Assembly: GCF_000568815.1 (NCBI RefSeq)
Contig: NZ_CP007201.1
Location: 1,745,654-1,809,653 of the forward strand
DNA from: Sulfurospirillum multivorans DSM 12446
Lineage (GTDB): Bacteria > Campylobacterota > Campylobacteria > Campylobacterales > Sulfurospirillaceae
Length of the DNA: 64,000 nt
Reading direction: 5' to 3'
Every line of letters starts with the position of its first letter. Position 1 is the first letter of the stretch. The notes under the pieces were generated by a model, which had not been told where the DNA came from, ran no database searches, and was given only the letters and a program-made list of their open reading frames with translations. Both the position numbers and the translations under genes were made by a program. Shown piece after piece: positions 50,584 through 59,389 of the stretch.

Positions 50584-50808
50584 ATGACCTATGGCGAGAA
50601 ACGAATTCAAAGACAAAATTCAATCAACTTTAAAAAAGAGATTGAAGATATCACCGAGAAATTAGGGGATACAGGCTCTTTACCACAGCGCTTGTCTGAA
50701 GATGAAGCTATTTCCTATTACAACCAGAAATTACAAAAGGCTTTTGCCTCAGCTTCTAAGAAAAGACAAGAAGAGCAACCAAAACCAAAAATCATAATGC
50801 TTTCATAG
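50584..50808 (+). CDS. Small hypothetical protein (74 aa)
   Basis: Highly charged, helical and short. AAAGGGATTTAA precedes the ATG. It is packed between the Nudix and nuclease-fusion genes. Function unknown. Confidence 0.5.
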   Translation: MTYGEKRIQRQNSINFKKEIEDITEKLGDTGSLPQRLSEDEAISYYNQKLQKAFASASKKRQEEQPKPKIIMLS

Positions 50809-50816
50809 GAAAAATT

Positions 50817-51332
50817 ATGTCAAGCAATAAAATCGAATGGACACAACACACCTGGAATCCAGTTATAGGATGCTCAAAGATCAGTGAAGGCTGTCAAAAT
50901 TGCTACGCACAGAATATGGCACAACGCCTTCAATCTATGGGTTGCAAAGGCTATGAAAATAGTTTTGAAATGTTTGAGTCCATAATCAATCAAGTTGGTA
51001 TGTCCTTGAGCAAAAGACGTTTAAATCTTTCTGATGAAAAACTCCTTCAGAATGATATTGCATCGGCATTCGATCATTCTAGTATTGCGTATGAAAGAGA
51101 AGTGAAAATAAAAGATAAGAGTATTGTGGATTTCATGATTGGTACGCTTGCTATTGAGGTTAAGATTCGAGGAAATGGTAGCGCCATGAGTATTTATCGC
51201 CAAATAGAACGTTATTGTGATAGCGACCAAGTTGAGGCAATTCTTCTCTTAACTTCAAAAACCATGACATTGCCAGAAACGATTAACGGCAAAGCAGTCT
51301 ATGTATTATCTTTAGGGAAAACACAACTATGA
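50817..51332 (+). CDS. Gp37/Gp68 radical-SAM fragment fused to nuclease-like domain
   Basis: Residues 1-50 (KIEWTQHTWNPVIGCSKIS, EGCQNCYAQNMAQRL) are the beginning of a DUF5131 phage Gp37/Gp68 protein with its three-cysteine signature, but the usual 200-residue remainder is absent. From residue 52 the sequence is a different domain with SIVDFMIGTLAIEVKI, a PD-(D/E)XK-type pattern. A deletion joining two genes in frame is the simplest explanation. It overlaps the helicase gene (ATGA). Confidence 0.65.
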   Translation: MSSNKIEWTQHTWNPVIGCSKISEGCQNCYAQNMAQRLQSMGCKGYENSFEMFESIINQVGMSLSKRRLNLSDEKLLQNDIASAFDHSSIAYEREVKIKDKSIVDFMIGTLAIEVKIRGNGSAMSIYRQIERYCDSDQVEAILLLTSKTMTLPETINGKAVYVLSLGKTQL

Positions 51333-53023
51333 CCAAAGTAATGGACCGACCTAAAATTGAGCGAACATATGGGCGTATAGCTTACATAATGGGTGAGTGG
51401 GTCATGGAAGATATTGAACCACATGTTTCTATCCGGCTAAAAAAGCTTTTTCCAAAAATCCCAATTTACCAGGTATCACCGTTCCATTTTAAAAATACTC
51501 CAGACATTTGCTCAGAGCTTGAATGGTTTATGATTAGATATCCACTTGTAATCAGTAAACAAGATTTCAAACTTCTCAAAAGAGGTTCAAAAGAATTTGA
51601 ACGTATTTTGGTAGATCTTGATTCAATTTTATTGCCTAATTTTGAACCAAGATCTTTTAAAGATATTTTCATCCACGAGAATAAACAGCCAAGACATTAC
51701 CAATGGCAAATGGCTGAACTTGTTACTAAAAAACATGTTTCACTTTGTGCAGACGTCATGGGGCTTGGTAAAACGATTACAGGTATTGCAACAATCGCTC
51801 TAAACATCCAATATGGATATGCTGCCGTAGTGGTACCTACACACCTTGTAAAACAATGGAAAGACAAAATTGAAGAATTTACAAACCTTACGGTTCATAT
51901 TATTAAAAAAGGTTCGCCTTACAACTTACCAAAAGCTGATGTCTATTTATTCAAGTATGGAATGATCCGAGGTTGGACAGAGATTTTTGAAAAGAGATTT
52001 TTTTATACAGTCATATTTGATGAAATCCAAGAGTTAAGACGTGGCACAGTGAGTCAAAGAGGCGCCGCTGCAAAAATTATTTGTGCTCACACGACGGTTC
52101 GATTAGGCATGTCAGGTACGCCAATCTATGGCTATGGTGGAGAGATATGGAATATTTACAACATTTTACAAGAAGGTGTCCTTGGTACGGAGTACGAATT
52201 TCATCTTGAGTGGTGTACTTCCCTTGGTAATGACAAATATAAAGTCAATGATCCTGAAGCTCTTGGTCAATATTTACGCGAACATCATCTGCTTATTAGA
52301 AGAACTAAACAAGATGTGGGAATCGAAATAGGAAGGGTTACGCGTATTATCGAGACGGTTTCGTATGAAGAAAACTATATCAAGTCTTTTGAAGAGATTG
52401 CCAAACAATTAGCCATAACAGCAACAACAGGTAGTTTCGTTCAAAGGGGTCAAGCTTCTATGGAACTTGATATGAAAGCGCACCAAATAACTGGTATTGC
52501 AAAAGCTAGGGGCGTGGCTGAGATTGTAAAAGTTCTTTTAGAATCAGGTGAACCCGTACTTCTCTCAGGATGGCATCGAGAAGTTTATAAAATTTGGCTA
52601 GATACTTTAAGCGAATACAACCCTGTGCTTTACACAGGAACTGAAACTTCTCAACAAAAAGAGAAAAACAAGCAAGCATTTATCTCAGGTCAAACAAACC
52701 TAATAATCATTTCCAATCGCTCTGGGGCTGGATTAGACGGTTTACAGTTTAGATGTTCCACATTGATTGTTGGAGAGCTTGATTGGAGTCCAAAGACGCA
52801 CGAACAGCTTGAATTTAGGCTTGATCGTGAAGGACAACCTTATCCAATTATGGTTATTTACCCTGTCGCTGATGGTGGAAGTGATCCCGTTATTATGGAT
52901 CTATGTGGACTCAAAAATTCACAAGCGGACGGTATTGTTGATCCTGATGGTAAGAAAGATATTTCCTATGGCTCTGATGAAACTAGAATTAAAAAACTCG
53001 TTGAATATTACCTAAATAAGTAA
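51329..53023 (+). CDS. SNF2-family DNA helicase/ATPase
   Basis: 564 residues with Walker A VMGLGKTITG near residue 146, motif II FDEIQE, motif III MSGTP, and C-terminal ISNRSGAGLDGLQF and LDREGQ motifs, as in phage-borne SNF2 helicases. It differs from the helicase at 2637-4949 in size and lacks its zinc insertion. A role in strand separation or remodelling is inferred. Confidence 0.82.
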   Translation: MTKVMDRPKIERTYGRIAYIMGEWVMEDIEPHVSIRLKKLFPKIPIYQVSPFHFKNTPDICSELEWFMIRYPLVISKQDFKLLKRGSKEFERILVDLDSILLPNFEPRSFKDIFIHENKQPRHYQWQMAELVTKKHVSLCADVMGLGKTITGIATIALNIQYGYAAVVVPTHLVKQWKDKIEEFTNLTVHIIKKGSPYNLPKADVYLFKYGMIRGWTEIFEKRFFYTVIFDEIQELRRGTVSQRGAAAKIICAHTTVRLGMSGTPIYGYGGEIWNIYNILQEGVLGTEYEFHLEWCTSLGNDKYKVNDPEALGQYLREHHLLIRRTKQDVGIEIGRVTRIIETVSYEENYIKSFEEIAKQLAITATTGSFVQRGQASMELDMKAHQITGIAKARGVAEIVKVLLESGEPVLLSGWHREVYKIWLDTLSEYNPVLYTGTETSQQKEKNKQAFISGQTNLIIISNRSGAGLDGLQFRCSTLIVGELDWSPKTHEQLEFRLDREGQPYPIMVIYPVADGGSDPVIMDLCGLKNSQADGIVDPDGKKDISYGSDETRIKKLVEYYLNK

Positions 53024-53034
53024 CAAGGGCGAAG

Positions 53035-53487
53035 ATGACTATTAATAGAGCTTTTGCGATGCCATCATCGAATACGTTTGAAATCAAACCTATCCGTGAG
53101 CTCATTGAAAAGTATGTGGCAACGGTTAGCGATGTTCTTTGGATTGACCCATTTGCAAACCGAAACAAATTTGCCCATGTAACCAATGATCTAAACCCTG
53201 ACTTTAATACAAACTATTCAATGGACGCTTTAGCGTTTCTAAGACTCTTTGAAAATCATTCCGTCGGAGGGGTGCTGTTTGACCCTCCTTATAGCAGTAG
53301 GCAAGTAAGTGAATGTTATAAATCATTTGGACTGCCCATTAACAAAGAGACGACTCAATCGAGATATTGGGCTGATTTAAAAAAGGAAATTGCCCGTATC
53401 TTGAGGGGGGGGGAATTTGTATCAGTTGTGCTTGGAATAGCGGCGGTATTGGAAAAATGTTGGGATTTGAAGCCCAAGAGATTTTAA
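53035..53487 (+). CDS. DNA methyltransferase-like, phase-variable (OFF frame)
   Basis: The DPPYS motif (GVLFDPPYSSRQ) near residue 86 marks an N6-adenine-type methyltransferase. A run of nine G at 53405-53413 puts the gene out of frame, ending at 53487. Read with seven or ten G, the frame continues as GICISCAWNSGGIG and GGWHNDTIVTVEVK to TGA at 53570, a typical C-terminus. Phase variation by poly-G slippage is well known in Campylobacter. AAGGGCGAAG precedes the start. Confidence 0.8.
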   Translation: MTINRAFAMPSSNTFEIKPIRELIEKYVATVSDVLWIDPFANRNKFAHVTNDLNPDFNTNYSMDALAFLRLFENHSVGGVLFDPPYSSRQVSECYKSFGLPINKETTQSRYWADLKKEIARILRGGEFVSVVLGIAAVLEKCWDLKPKRF

Positions 53488-53553
53488 TGGTCCATCATGG
53501 TGGCTGGCACAATGACACAATCGTAACGGTTGAAGTAAAAAATGAGGTTAAAC

Positions 53554-54156
53554 ATGAAAAATTACTATGAACTCTCTATGATTGATGATTTCGGTAGCGG
53601 TATACGCGAGTATTTCTATACCAATGAAGCAACCATCCGAAAACTCACATATTCACGCTATAAACGCGAAAAAAGAAAAGCGAGTGTAGGCGATAGAGAT
53701 GGTGATATGCACCAAAATGAACCTCTCTTTAACTGGAACAAAACAACGTCTACAGGATACGTCATCCAACATTGTGGTTTTACGATGAAAAATATCATTG
53801 AATGGAAAAAACTTGATTTAGGACTCAAGCGCTATAAAAATTCTCTTTATGCTTTAGATGATGTTGGCCACTTTATGGTTGTTGAGCACATTAATGTCTT
53901 TGCTTCTGTAAAAGAGGGTTTGAAGGCATTAAGAGACCATTCTTCAAAAGCCGCTCAAAATGTTGAACTGGCCAAGGAAGATGAAGACGGTTGCAAACTA
54001 AGGAATGGACAAGTACGTCATGTCGTTAAAGATAATCGCGCAACAGAGTATTTATGCCCCTATCATTTTTGGGTGAAAACCTCCTATGAATATGAAGAGT
54101 GGGATCTCAATGCAACTGGATTTATCTTACATGTTAAAGAAGTGAAATATCTATAA
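53554..54156 (+). CDS. Hypothetical protein (200 aa)
   Basis: Not recognised. Soluble, lysine-rich. Start at 53554 after GAGGTTAAAC, which overlaps the end of the full-length methyltransferase frame by 17 bases, so its translation may depend on the poly-G state. Confidence 0.5.
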   Translation: MKNYYELSMIDDFGSGIREYFYTNEATIRKLTYSRYKREKRKASVGDRDGDMHQNEPLFNWNKTTSTGYVIQHCGFTMKNIIEWKKLDLGLKRYKNSLYALDDVGHFMVVEHINVFASVKEGLKALRDHSSKAAQNVELAKEDEDGCKLRNGQVRHVVKDNRATEYLCPYHFWVKTSYEYEEWDLNATGFILHVKEVKYL

Positions 54157-54169
54157 AAGGAGACGCAAA

Positions 54170-54997
54170 ATGACCTTAGAACCAAGTTTAAATTTCAAGT
54201 ATGTTTTTCAAAACTCTACAACAGAGAAAGTCCACACGGAAGTGTTTCATTTAACACGTATCGAAGAGGAGTATTTTCAAGAAAACAATTTGTATAGAAA
54301 CGGTTGTGTACTCATTGCACGGTGCCCATCAATCAACACCTATGATAAGCATAAAAAAGAGCTTTTCGATGGTGATATTCTAAAAATTAGTGGCTCTATT
54401 TACGTTGTCAAAATCCTCGGCAGCGCCGCGGCACTTCTGTACCCAGATCAAGACAAAGTTTTTGAATATTTCCACAATTTATCGCCGAACAACTTTGTTG
54501 GAGAGCTTGTTGGAGATATTTACTCTATGCCAAATCTTTGCACATTAATCGATCAAGAAAAAAAAGTGATCGCTTTGGAAATCTTGGAAGAATATAAAGA
54601 GATGGATGGAATAGTCATTATTCCAACTCCGCGGCTTGATAAAGCAATTGCAGAGTTAGAGATGCACGCCAAAACGTTACCACTCCTTGACTTGTTTTTG
54701 CCAATGCTTTTTCATTCTCCTTACGAGTTACATGAAAAAGCAAAAGAACTTGATTGTGTACTGTTTGAAGGCGCTGATGATATTCAATACCTCAAACACA
54801 TTGCGGCTAAGATGTACGAAAATGGTTATACACTTTTTTACTTCAAAAAAGCTTTTTCAGAAATAGAGCTTAAACATTTAGTAATGGCTGACAACTTCAG
54901 TGAAGCAAAGAATAAAGAGAATATCTATATCTCAAGCAATCAAAACACAGGCGTACTCTATGTTGTCGAAAACCTAAAAAAGGAATCTAAAAAATGA
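54170..54997 (+). CDS. YopX-like protein with a paralogous C-terminal domain
   Basis: 275 residues. Residues 45-130 resemble YopX phage proteins (KKELFDGDILKIS and VGELVGDIYSMPNL). The C-terminal 110 residues (LFLPMLFHSPYELHEKAKEL ... KMYENGYTLFYFKKA ... GVLYVVENL) match residues 40-145 of the next gene's product. AAGGAGACGCAAA precedes the start. Confidence 0.65.
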   Translation: MTLEPSLNFKYVFQNSTTEKVHTEVFHLTRIEEEYFQENNLYRNGCVLIARCPSINTYDKHKKELFDGDILKISGSIYVVKILGSAAALLYPDQDKVFEYFHNLSPNNFVGELVGDIYSMPNLCTLIDQEKKVIALEILEEYKEMDGIVIIPTPRLDKAIAELEMHAKTLPLLDLFLPMLFHSPYELHEKAKELDCVLFEGADDIQYLKHIAAKMYENGYTLFYFKKAFSEIELKHLVMADNFSEAKNKENIYISSNQNTGVLYVVENLKKESKK

Positions 54998-55440
54998 ATG
55001 AAATTATCTCACTCTTGGAAAAAGTAGAACATCAGGTATTGAATTTGCCCATTGCGACAAAGATACAAGAAGATGTTTACCAAAACCTCAATGGGGCGCT
55101 AAGTATGTTGAAGGTGCAAAGTAGCTTTCTTAACTTGTTTGCTCCAATTTGCTTCAATGCACCAGGTGACCTCATCAAAAAAGCCGATGAACTTGGTGTT
55201 AAACCTTACGACGGTGCATCGATTGTCACCTATTTTATTCATGTTGCAGGGAAGCTGTGCCGAAGTACAAATACACGACTTTTTTACCTCAAAACTCCCC
55301 ATTCAAAAGCAACCTTTGAAAGCTTATTGGATCACAATTTCAAGATCGCGTTTGGTAAAAACAACGTTTTTCTCGGAAGCAACGGATTCCACGGATCGCT
55401 CTTAATCGTCGAAACAATCGAGGAGAGTGAACATGCCTAA
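54994..55440 (+). CDS. Hypothetical paralogue of the preceding C-terminal domain
   Basis: 148 residues. Shares with the upstream protein the order LFAPICFNAPGDLIKKADEL, TRLFYLKTPHSKATFE and GSLLIVETIEES. It is a stand-alone version of that domain, so a duplication within the operon is likely. The start overlaps the upstream stop (ATGA). Confidence 0.6.
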   Translation: MNEIISLLEKVEHQVLNLPIATKIQEDVYQNLNGALSMLKVQSSFLNLFAPICFNAPGDLIKKADELGVKPYDGASIVTYFIHVAGKLCRSTNTRLFYLKTPHSKATFESLLDHNFKIAFGKNNVFLGSNGFHGSLLIVETIEESEHA

Positions 55441-56041
55441 CATTACCGCATTTATTGCTTCTCTAGCAAACAGAGAGAACAGTGAAACAGTTACAAACCC
55501 ATACCTGAACAAAGCAAAAGCACACAATCTTGAAGTTTACCTCCGCGCTGCGCTTGAGAACCCACATATTGTTTTTATCGGAGAAGCACCCGGCTATCAC
55601 GGATGTGCAAAAACAGGTATTCCATTTACAAGCAATGACCAGTTAAAAATCGGGGTACACCCGTTCATTGATTCCATTGTTGCTCAAATTCACTCCACCG
55701 ATCCTGATAGTGAAATGACCGCAAAATGCTTTTGGGAAGCGATGGCTCAGAACAACATCATCCCCATACCTTGGAACGTCTTTCCTTTTCATCCGCATCT
55801 ACTTGGCAACTCAGCTTCTAATAGAACGCCAAGTGAAGACGAGATTGAAGAGGGAACGGAGTACCTCTATGATCTTCTTAATTTGGTCTCCCACAAATGC
55901 ATAATTGCCATTGGCGGGAAAGCGCACGGTCTGCTCACTATCTTACAAATTGAACACTTACATGTAAGACACCCAAGCTTCGGCGGCCAAACGATCTTTA
56001 AAAGCCAACTGCTTGAATGGTTTGGAGGAAAGAATGTCTAA
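55433..56041 (+). CDS. Uracil-DNA glycosylase family protein
   Basis: 202 residues. FIGEAPGYHGCAKTGIPFTS near residue 50 is the glycosylase motif; VRHPSFGGQ near the C-terminus is the HPS loop. It likely removes uracil or another modified base from DNA. I start at 55433 after GGAGAGTGAAC. A TTACATGTAA palindrome lies inside (55958-55967). Confidence 0.8.
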   Translation: MPNITAFIASLANRENSETVTNPYLNKAKAHNLEVYLRAALENPHIVFIGEAPGYHGCAKTGIPFTSNDQLKIGVHPFIDSIVAQIHSTDPDSEMTAKCFWEAMAQNNIIPIPWNVFPFHPHLLGNSASNRTPSEDEIEEGTEYLYDLLNLVSHKCIIAIGGKAHGLLTILQIEHLHVRHPSFGGQTIFKSQLLEWFGGKNV

Positions 56042-56444
56042 AAATACTAACCTTGATGGAATGAGCAAAGAAGAGCTCTTAACTCTAAAGGAGGAAATCA
56101 ATCTCCGATTAAAAGGTGCAAGTTTTTGGGAAACAATTGACGCGATACAGGCTATTTATGACCAAGAAAAAAGGTTAACACATAAGCGTGAAAGAATTGC
56201 ACGCTCTTGTGATCGTATAAAAAAACTTGAAGAGCTTGGTTTTAGTCTTGTAGTTTACCAAGGAAGAGGATTTGAAAAAACGGCTGGTTTTATCAATTAT
56301 AGCATTCAAAAAATCGACGATAAATACTATGGTTTTGATGTAATAGAAGATCAAATATCAAATTCATATGATTTTCGTCAAGCACTCAGTGATGAAGATT
56401 TGGCTGCCGTTTTGAAGATTTTCGGACAAGAGGTGCAATCATGA
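56034..56444 (+). CDS. Hypothetical charged protein (136 aa)
   Basis: Helical, rich in Lys/Glu (KEELLTLKEEINLRLKG). Start at 56034 after GGAGGAAAG, overlapping the glycosylase stop. Not recognised. Confidence 0.5.
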   Translation: MSKNTNLDGMSKEELLTLKEEINLRLKGASFWETIDAIQAIYDQEKRLTHKRERIARSCDRIKKLEELGFSLVVYQGRGFEKTAGFINYSIQKIDDKYYGFDVIEDQISNSYDFRQALSDEDLAAVLKIFGQEVQS

Positions 56445-56791
56445 AGTACCTCATCCTTTTATCATTTCTCACTACCCTCGCATTTACATGTGGGGGTAGT
56501 TGTATCGAATGCCATCCGAAGCTTCAACCACTTATGCAAGATCAAGAGCACCTGGTATTAAACCAGTGTGTTACGTGTCACAACAAGCCTTCAGAAAATG
56601 GCGCATGTGGGCAAGATTGTTTTTCATGCCACGACAAAAGCAAGTTGTATGCAGATGCAAGCACTAAAGAGCATCAAGCGATCAAGGCATGTTATTCATG
56701 CCACAAGGATAATTCAGAGCTCTTAAACCAATCCAAAAGCAATGTTTCATCCCCGAATCGTCAAAAGCCACTCATTGAAATCTTTAAGTAA
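56441..56791 (+). CDS. Periplasmic tetraheme cytochrome c
   Basis: 116 residues with a signal peptide (LILLSFLTTLAFTC) and four CxxCH motifs: CIECH (21-25), CVTCH (43-47), CFSCH (60-64), CYSCH (84-88), so four c-type hemes are likely. Small tetraheme cytochromes carry electrons in the periplasm of Campylobacterota and Shewanella. It is out of place in a DNA-metabolism operon. The ATG overlaps the upstream stop (ATGA). Confidence 0.8.
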   Translation: MKYLILLSFLTTLAFTCGGSCIECHPKLQPLMQDQEHLVLNQCVTCHNKPSENGACGQDCFSCHDKSKLYADASTKEHQAIKACYSCHKDNSELLNQSKSNVSSPNRQKPLIEIFK

Positions 56792-56800
56792 GGTCGTCAT

Positions 56801-57118
56801 ATGCCAATAATAAGCCTAGAAGCCACCAAAAAAGCAAAAGCGATAGCCTACGCGGTCAATGTCATGCAAAAAGAAGAAACTTTCAATACAGGCGATCAAG
56901 GACCTATGCAGGAAATGTTTTACACGGGTGGTTATACGTTAAAAAATGACAGTCCTCGCAGTCGCTTACAAGTATCGAGTTCGGTTTTGTACAAACACTG
57001 GAAAAGTGGTAAGGAACCAAAAATTTATCGTAAGCTCATTAGCACCTATCGAGGGCTTAATGCGATCTATTCTTTAACGCATACCGATCAATTTAAAACA
57101 TACAAGGAATCGCTATGA
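56801..57118 (+). CDS. Hypothetical protein (105 aa)
   Basis: Soluble, basic. Not recognised. AAGGTCGTCAT precedes the ATG; its stop overlaps the ASCH start. Confidence 0.5.
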   Translation: MPIISLEATKKAKAIAYAVNVMQKEETFNTGDQGPMQEMFYTGGYTLKNDSPRSRLQVSSSVLYKHWKSGKEPKIYRKLISTYRGLNAIYSLTHTDQFKTYKESL

Positions 57119-57501
57119 CTTACACCGTTTTAACTGTCAGACAACCTTGGGCGTATTGCATTATGTATTTGGGCAAAGATATCGAAAATCGTACACGTAA
57201 GACGAACATTCGAGGAACTATTGCAATACATGCTTCAAAACAGGTTGACTATGACGCGTATTACTGGCTGAAAGCAGAAGGCTATGATCTGCCTCCGATT
57301 GACAAGTTGGTCACGGGTAAGATTCTGGGCATGGTCGATCTCATTGATTGTGTTCAAGAGCACACTTCCGTTTGGAAAGAAAAAGGTACTTGGGGATACG
57401 TACTTCAAAAACCACAACCGCTTAATGAGCCTATAGCTGCTAAAGGAAATTTAGGTTTTTGGAAATACTCAAGTGAATCTAGGTTGGTTTCCAATGCATA
57501 G
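57115..57501 (+). CDS. ASCH domain protein
   Basis: 128 residues with the ASCH signature: VLTVRQPWAYCIMYLGKDIE, NRTRKTNIRGTIAIHASK and ILGMVDLIDC. Likely RNA or nucleotide binding. AAGGAATCGCT precedes the ATG. The element has a second, different ASCH protein at 36128-36490. Confidence 0.8.
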   Translation: MTYTVLTVRQPWAYCIMYLGKDIENRTRKTNIRGTIAIHASKQVDYDAYYWLKAEGYDLPPIDKLVTGKILGMVDLIDCVQEHTSVWKEKGTWGYVLQKPQPLNEPIAAKGNLGFWKYSSESRLVSNA

Positions 57502-57979
57502 CAACGCACATACACCCATTGCCGGCAATATTAGTATCAACCATGAGGTTATTATTCATGCGCATCCAAAAACCTTAGATATCTCGCAAATTTACGTTCA
57601 AAACGAGCGTGTTTTTAACGAGTGCGATTATTTGTTTAAACGGCATAAAGTCAAATTTAGCATTGCCCTTTTAAAAGCAAATCGATCTTTTGAGTTCGAC
57701 TGCGACTACATTCGTGAATTCATACGACTTACAGACAAGCTCATTCGAGTAGATAGTAAGCATTTGATTATTTTATACACCTTCACTGATCTATATATGG
57801 CCGAAAAAGCATTGATTCGATTAGAAAAAACGCTTTTATCCAAGAGCAATTCAAAATCTAATGACTTATTTACATGTACGCTCATTGAAAAATGCAAAAA
57901 TGAAACAACAAAGACCTTACTTAGAATACTGGATTTGAAAATTGAAACGTTTTCAAGCGGTATTCATACTGTGGAGTAA
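57494..57979 (+). CDS. Hypothetical protein (161 aa)
   Basis: Not recognised. The ATG at 57494 overlaps the ASCH stop (ATGCATAG); the ATG at 57473 lies inside the ASCH gene. Weak ribosome site, so coupling is likely. Confidence 0.5.
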   Translation: MHSNAHTPIAGNISINHEVIIHAHPKTLDISQIYVQNERVFNECDYLFKRHKVKFSIALLKANRSFEFDCDYIREFIRLTDKLIRVDSKHLIILYTFTDLYMAEKALIRLEKTLLSKSNSKSNDLFTCTLIEKCKNETTKTLLRILDLKIETFSSGIHTVE

Positions 57980-57987
57980 TGGTCATT

Positions 57988-58242
57988 ATGAGAACGTCAA
58001 AGGTGCACCTCATCAGGGTCATTGATTCTTCACACATTCGCTATTACAAAATTGAGATTTCTTTAACGCTATTTGGTGAGATTATTGTTGAACGCATTTA
58101 CGGTAATACTGCCTATAGAAAATGCACGGGGAAAATCACCCATTTTTTAGACTCAATTGATGAAGCGCACGCTCATTTCAAGCGAATATATGGAGAGAAA
58201 ATCAAAAAAGGTTATCGCGCAAAGGACACGCAGTGGATATAA
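57988..58242 (+). CDS. WGR domain protein (84 aa)
   Basis: A single WGR-like domain: YYKIEISLTLFGEIIVERIYG, then a helix ending EKIKKGYR, as in WGR domains of PARPs and phage proteins that bind nucleic acids. The GTGGAGTA sequence lies upstream; the ATG at 57979 is an alternative start. Confidence 0.65.
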   Translation: MRTSKVHLIRVIDSSHIRYYKIEISLTLFGEIIVERIYGNTAYRKCTGKITHFLDSIDEAHAHFKRIYGEKIKKGYRAKDTQWI

Positions 58243-58997
58243 AAAAATACAGACGTTATTTGTCCGAAATATCTGCTCTTTACTCTATTTCAGAAATTGA
58301 AGCAGAGGCAATTTTCAAAGCCGCAGTAGCTAGGGCATACAACGCTATTGGTTCTGCTTACATTTGGAAGGATGGAACCATCACTTTAGCCAAAGATGAT
58401 CGGGGCGCTGTAATCTATTTGAAAAATTACGTTGTGAGTCAAAAGCAATATTCTCGAATTATCAGTATTTTTGATGAAATGCTCATGGACTATGCCCAAA
58501 AGCGGGATGCTTTGAATTTTGCGTTAGCAGTCAAAAATAGGCTCATTGATGTTGAAATCATTGCAGAGACGGATGTATGTTTCATCGTAAAACCGATAAT
58601 TAACGTTGGAAGCATCGAGGGGTATGGATTTATCTTACCGAAAAATAAGCTATTTCATAACGAGGTACTGACGTTACATGATCAAACGAAAGTGAATTGC
58701 AAAGGTTTTAATCAAAATGAAAATGCTGTTTTATTGAGTCGTTTTGATAGGCAGGTTGCATTGGATATTTTTCACCAACATTTCAATGAGTGTTTGAAGA
58801 GCTTGAATAGGGTTTATTTGTACAAAAGCATCTCCGTTCAACTAAATCCTCATACAAAAGCGATTACGTTTATTTTAGACTGGCAAACGAAGCCTAGCTC
58901 TGTCGTGATTTCTTTTCTATGTAAGGAATTAAGGAGTGTACTTGGCCGTTGCAATATTATTTTTAAGGAGTTAGGTTATGCGAAAAAACGATCTTAG
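58233..58997 (+). CDS. Hypothetical protein, GTG start (254 aa)
   Basis: Not recognised. The start is GTG 58233, preceded by AAAGGACACGCA, and overlaps the WGR stop. Soluble, mixed alpha/beta. Confidence 0.5.
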   Translation: MDIKKYRRYLSEISALYSISEIEAEAIFKAAVARAYNAIGSAYIWKDGTITLAKDDRGAVIYLKNYVVSQKQYSRIISIFDEMLMDYAQKRDALNFALAVKNRLIDVEIIAETDVCFIVKPIINVGSIEGYGFILPKNKLFHNEVLTLHDQTKVNCKGFNQNENAVLLSRFDRQVALDIFHQHFNECLKSLNRVYLYKSISVQLNPHTKAITFILDWQTKPSSVVISFLCKELRSVLGRCNIIFKELGYAKKRS

Positions 58998-59379
58998 AGT
59001 ATTGATTAATGGTGATTCATCATTGTTTCAACGCTTAAGAGCATGGTATCGAGGCAAATGTTTTTGTTTGAAAAATTTGATTCAAGCATTAACGAAAGAT
59101 ATGTGTTTTACGCAAGAGGAGATTGACGAGATCAAACGCAGGGTCTCAAGCACAAAAGAGGGAAATCAAAAATTTCATGAATGGGAACGAGTTGCGCCTA
59201 CCGTAGCCGAGGGCATTGCTTTTTTAAGGAGCGAAATTAAGCGTTTGAGTTTAGAAAAAGATTTTTGTATTCAAGGAATTTATGATCTGTATGTTGCGGA
59301 TAACGAGGAAGACGAATCAAGTAAACGAGAAATTTTTGCACGGTTCGGGCTTCCAAATGTGTTAGAAAAATCAAATTAG
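58978..59379 (+). CDS. Hypothetical protein (133 aa)
   Basis: Helical and basic; no motif recognised. AAGGAGTTAGGTT precedes the ATG. Overlaps the upstream gene by 20 bases. Confidence 0.5.
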   Translation: MRKNDLRVLINGDSSLFQRLRAWYRGKCFCLKNLIQALTKDMCFTQEEIDEIKRRVSSTKEGNQKFHEWERVAPTVAEGIAFLRSEIKRLSLEKDFCIQGIYDLYVADNEEDESSKREIFARFGLPNVLEKSN

Positions 59380-59389
59380 GAGAAAATTT

